From the NCBI GenBank assembly GCA_043804035.1, contig JAZDJJ010000039.1, forward strand, positions 1 to 15,130: a stretch of DNA of 15,130 nucleotides, given 5' to 3'. A program made the position numbers and the translations under genes. The notes under the pieces were generated by a model. That model ran no database searches and was not told where the DNA came from. It worked only from the letters and a program-made list of their open reading frames with translations. Of the stretch, positions 15,008 through 15,130 are shown piece after piece. The stretch comes from JAZDJJ01 sp043804035 (GTDB taxonomy: Bacteria > Bacteroidota > Bacteroidia > Palsa-948). Position 1 is the first letter of the stretch; each line of letters opens with the position of its first letter.

Positions 15008-15130
15008 CGTCATTGCGACTGCGAGGCGTTGCTCTGAGCTTGGTAATTGAGCTTGCCGAAATTTGCCGAAGAGCACGAAGCAGGAAGCAATCTCTATTTC
15101 TACATGAAAAAACAGATTGCTTCAGTCGTT
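15008..15130. repeat. Partial palindromic dispersed repeat (CGTCATTGCGA…GATTGCTTC)
   Basis: The element begins CGTCATTGCGACTGCGAGG and contains a perfect 10-base inverted repeat, GAAGCAATCT (15084-15093) and AGATTGCTTC (15114-15123), with a 20-base loop. This is the recognisable left part and centre of the 'CGTCATTGCGAGG…GAAGCAATCTC…GAGATTGCTTC…CCTCGCAATGACG' repeats found between genes in many bacteria. The right arm is cut off by the window end after CAGTCGTT. Inside the left arm are two direct duplications, TGAGCTTG (15035-15042, 15048-15055) and TTGCCGAA (15053-15060, 15063-15070). Confidence 0.7.

Overview
The window reads as a chromosomal segment of a low-GC member of the Bacteroidota. 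The evidence is a TAnnTTTG-type promoter element, no convincing Shine-Dalgarno sites, a Bacteroidota-style TamB, a secreted protein opening with the 'KGLLIPRMT…GLMIFN' block common in this phylum, and a lipoprotein whose mature start is rich in charged residues. No rRNA, tRNA, transposase, integrase, prophage module or CRISPR array is visible.

Left part (1-5828, plus strand): a heptanucleotide tandem repeat runs from the window edge to just before a gene for a secreted glycine-rich protein. That protein has a signal peptide, a Bacteroidota N-terminal block, an Fn3-like domain and an ALK/LTK-type glycine-rich domain containing a GGT microsatellite. A short dispersed-type repeat then precedes a very long tamB gene. 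Its first conventional start codon (TTG 1434) lies inside the membrane anchor; the reading frame continues upstream to an ATT at 1392 where an ATG would be expected.

Middle part (5876-7702): a minus-strand SAM-dependent methyltransferase with a hydrophobic C-terminus converges on tamB and diverges from bioB (biotin synthase). The bioB promoter element can be seen in the shared 102-bp intergenic region. No other biotin genes are present.

Right part (7831-14800, minus strand): five genes lie in one direction. In transcription order they are a saccharopine dehydrogenase/reductase-like protein, a helical lipoprotein, a small cysteine-containing secreted protein, an RNA ligase of the Rnl5 (DRB0094/DraRnl) type, and a 1026-residue ABCG-like transporter. 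The transporter fuses a TerB-like helical region and a degenerate FHA-like region to the ATPase and permease, and carries an unusually large loop before its last membrane helix. The transporter, lipoprotein and secreted protein could form an envelope export system; this is an inference from proximity and architecture. The RNA ligase between them fits no obvious shared pathway.

The final 330 bases (14801-15130) hold no gene. They contain pieces of dispersed intergenic repeats, including the left part of a palindromic 'CGTCATTGCGA…GAAGCAATCT…AGATTGCTTC' element that runs off the window, and two copies of an 18-bp near-identical word.
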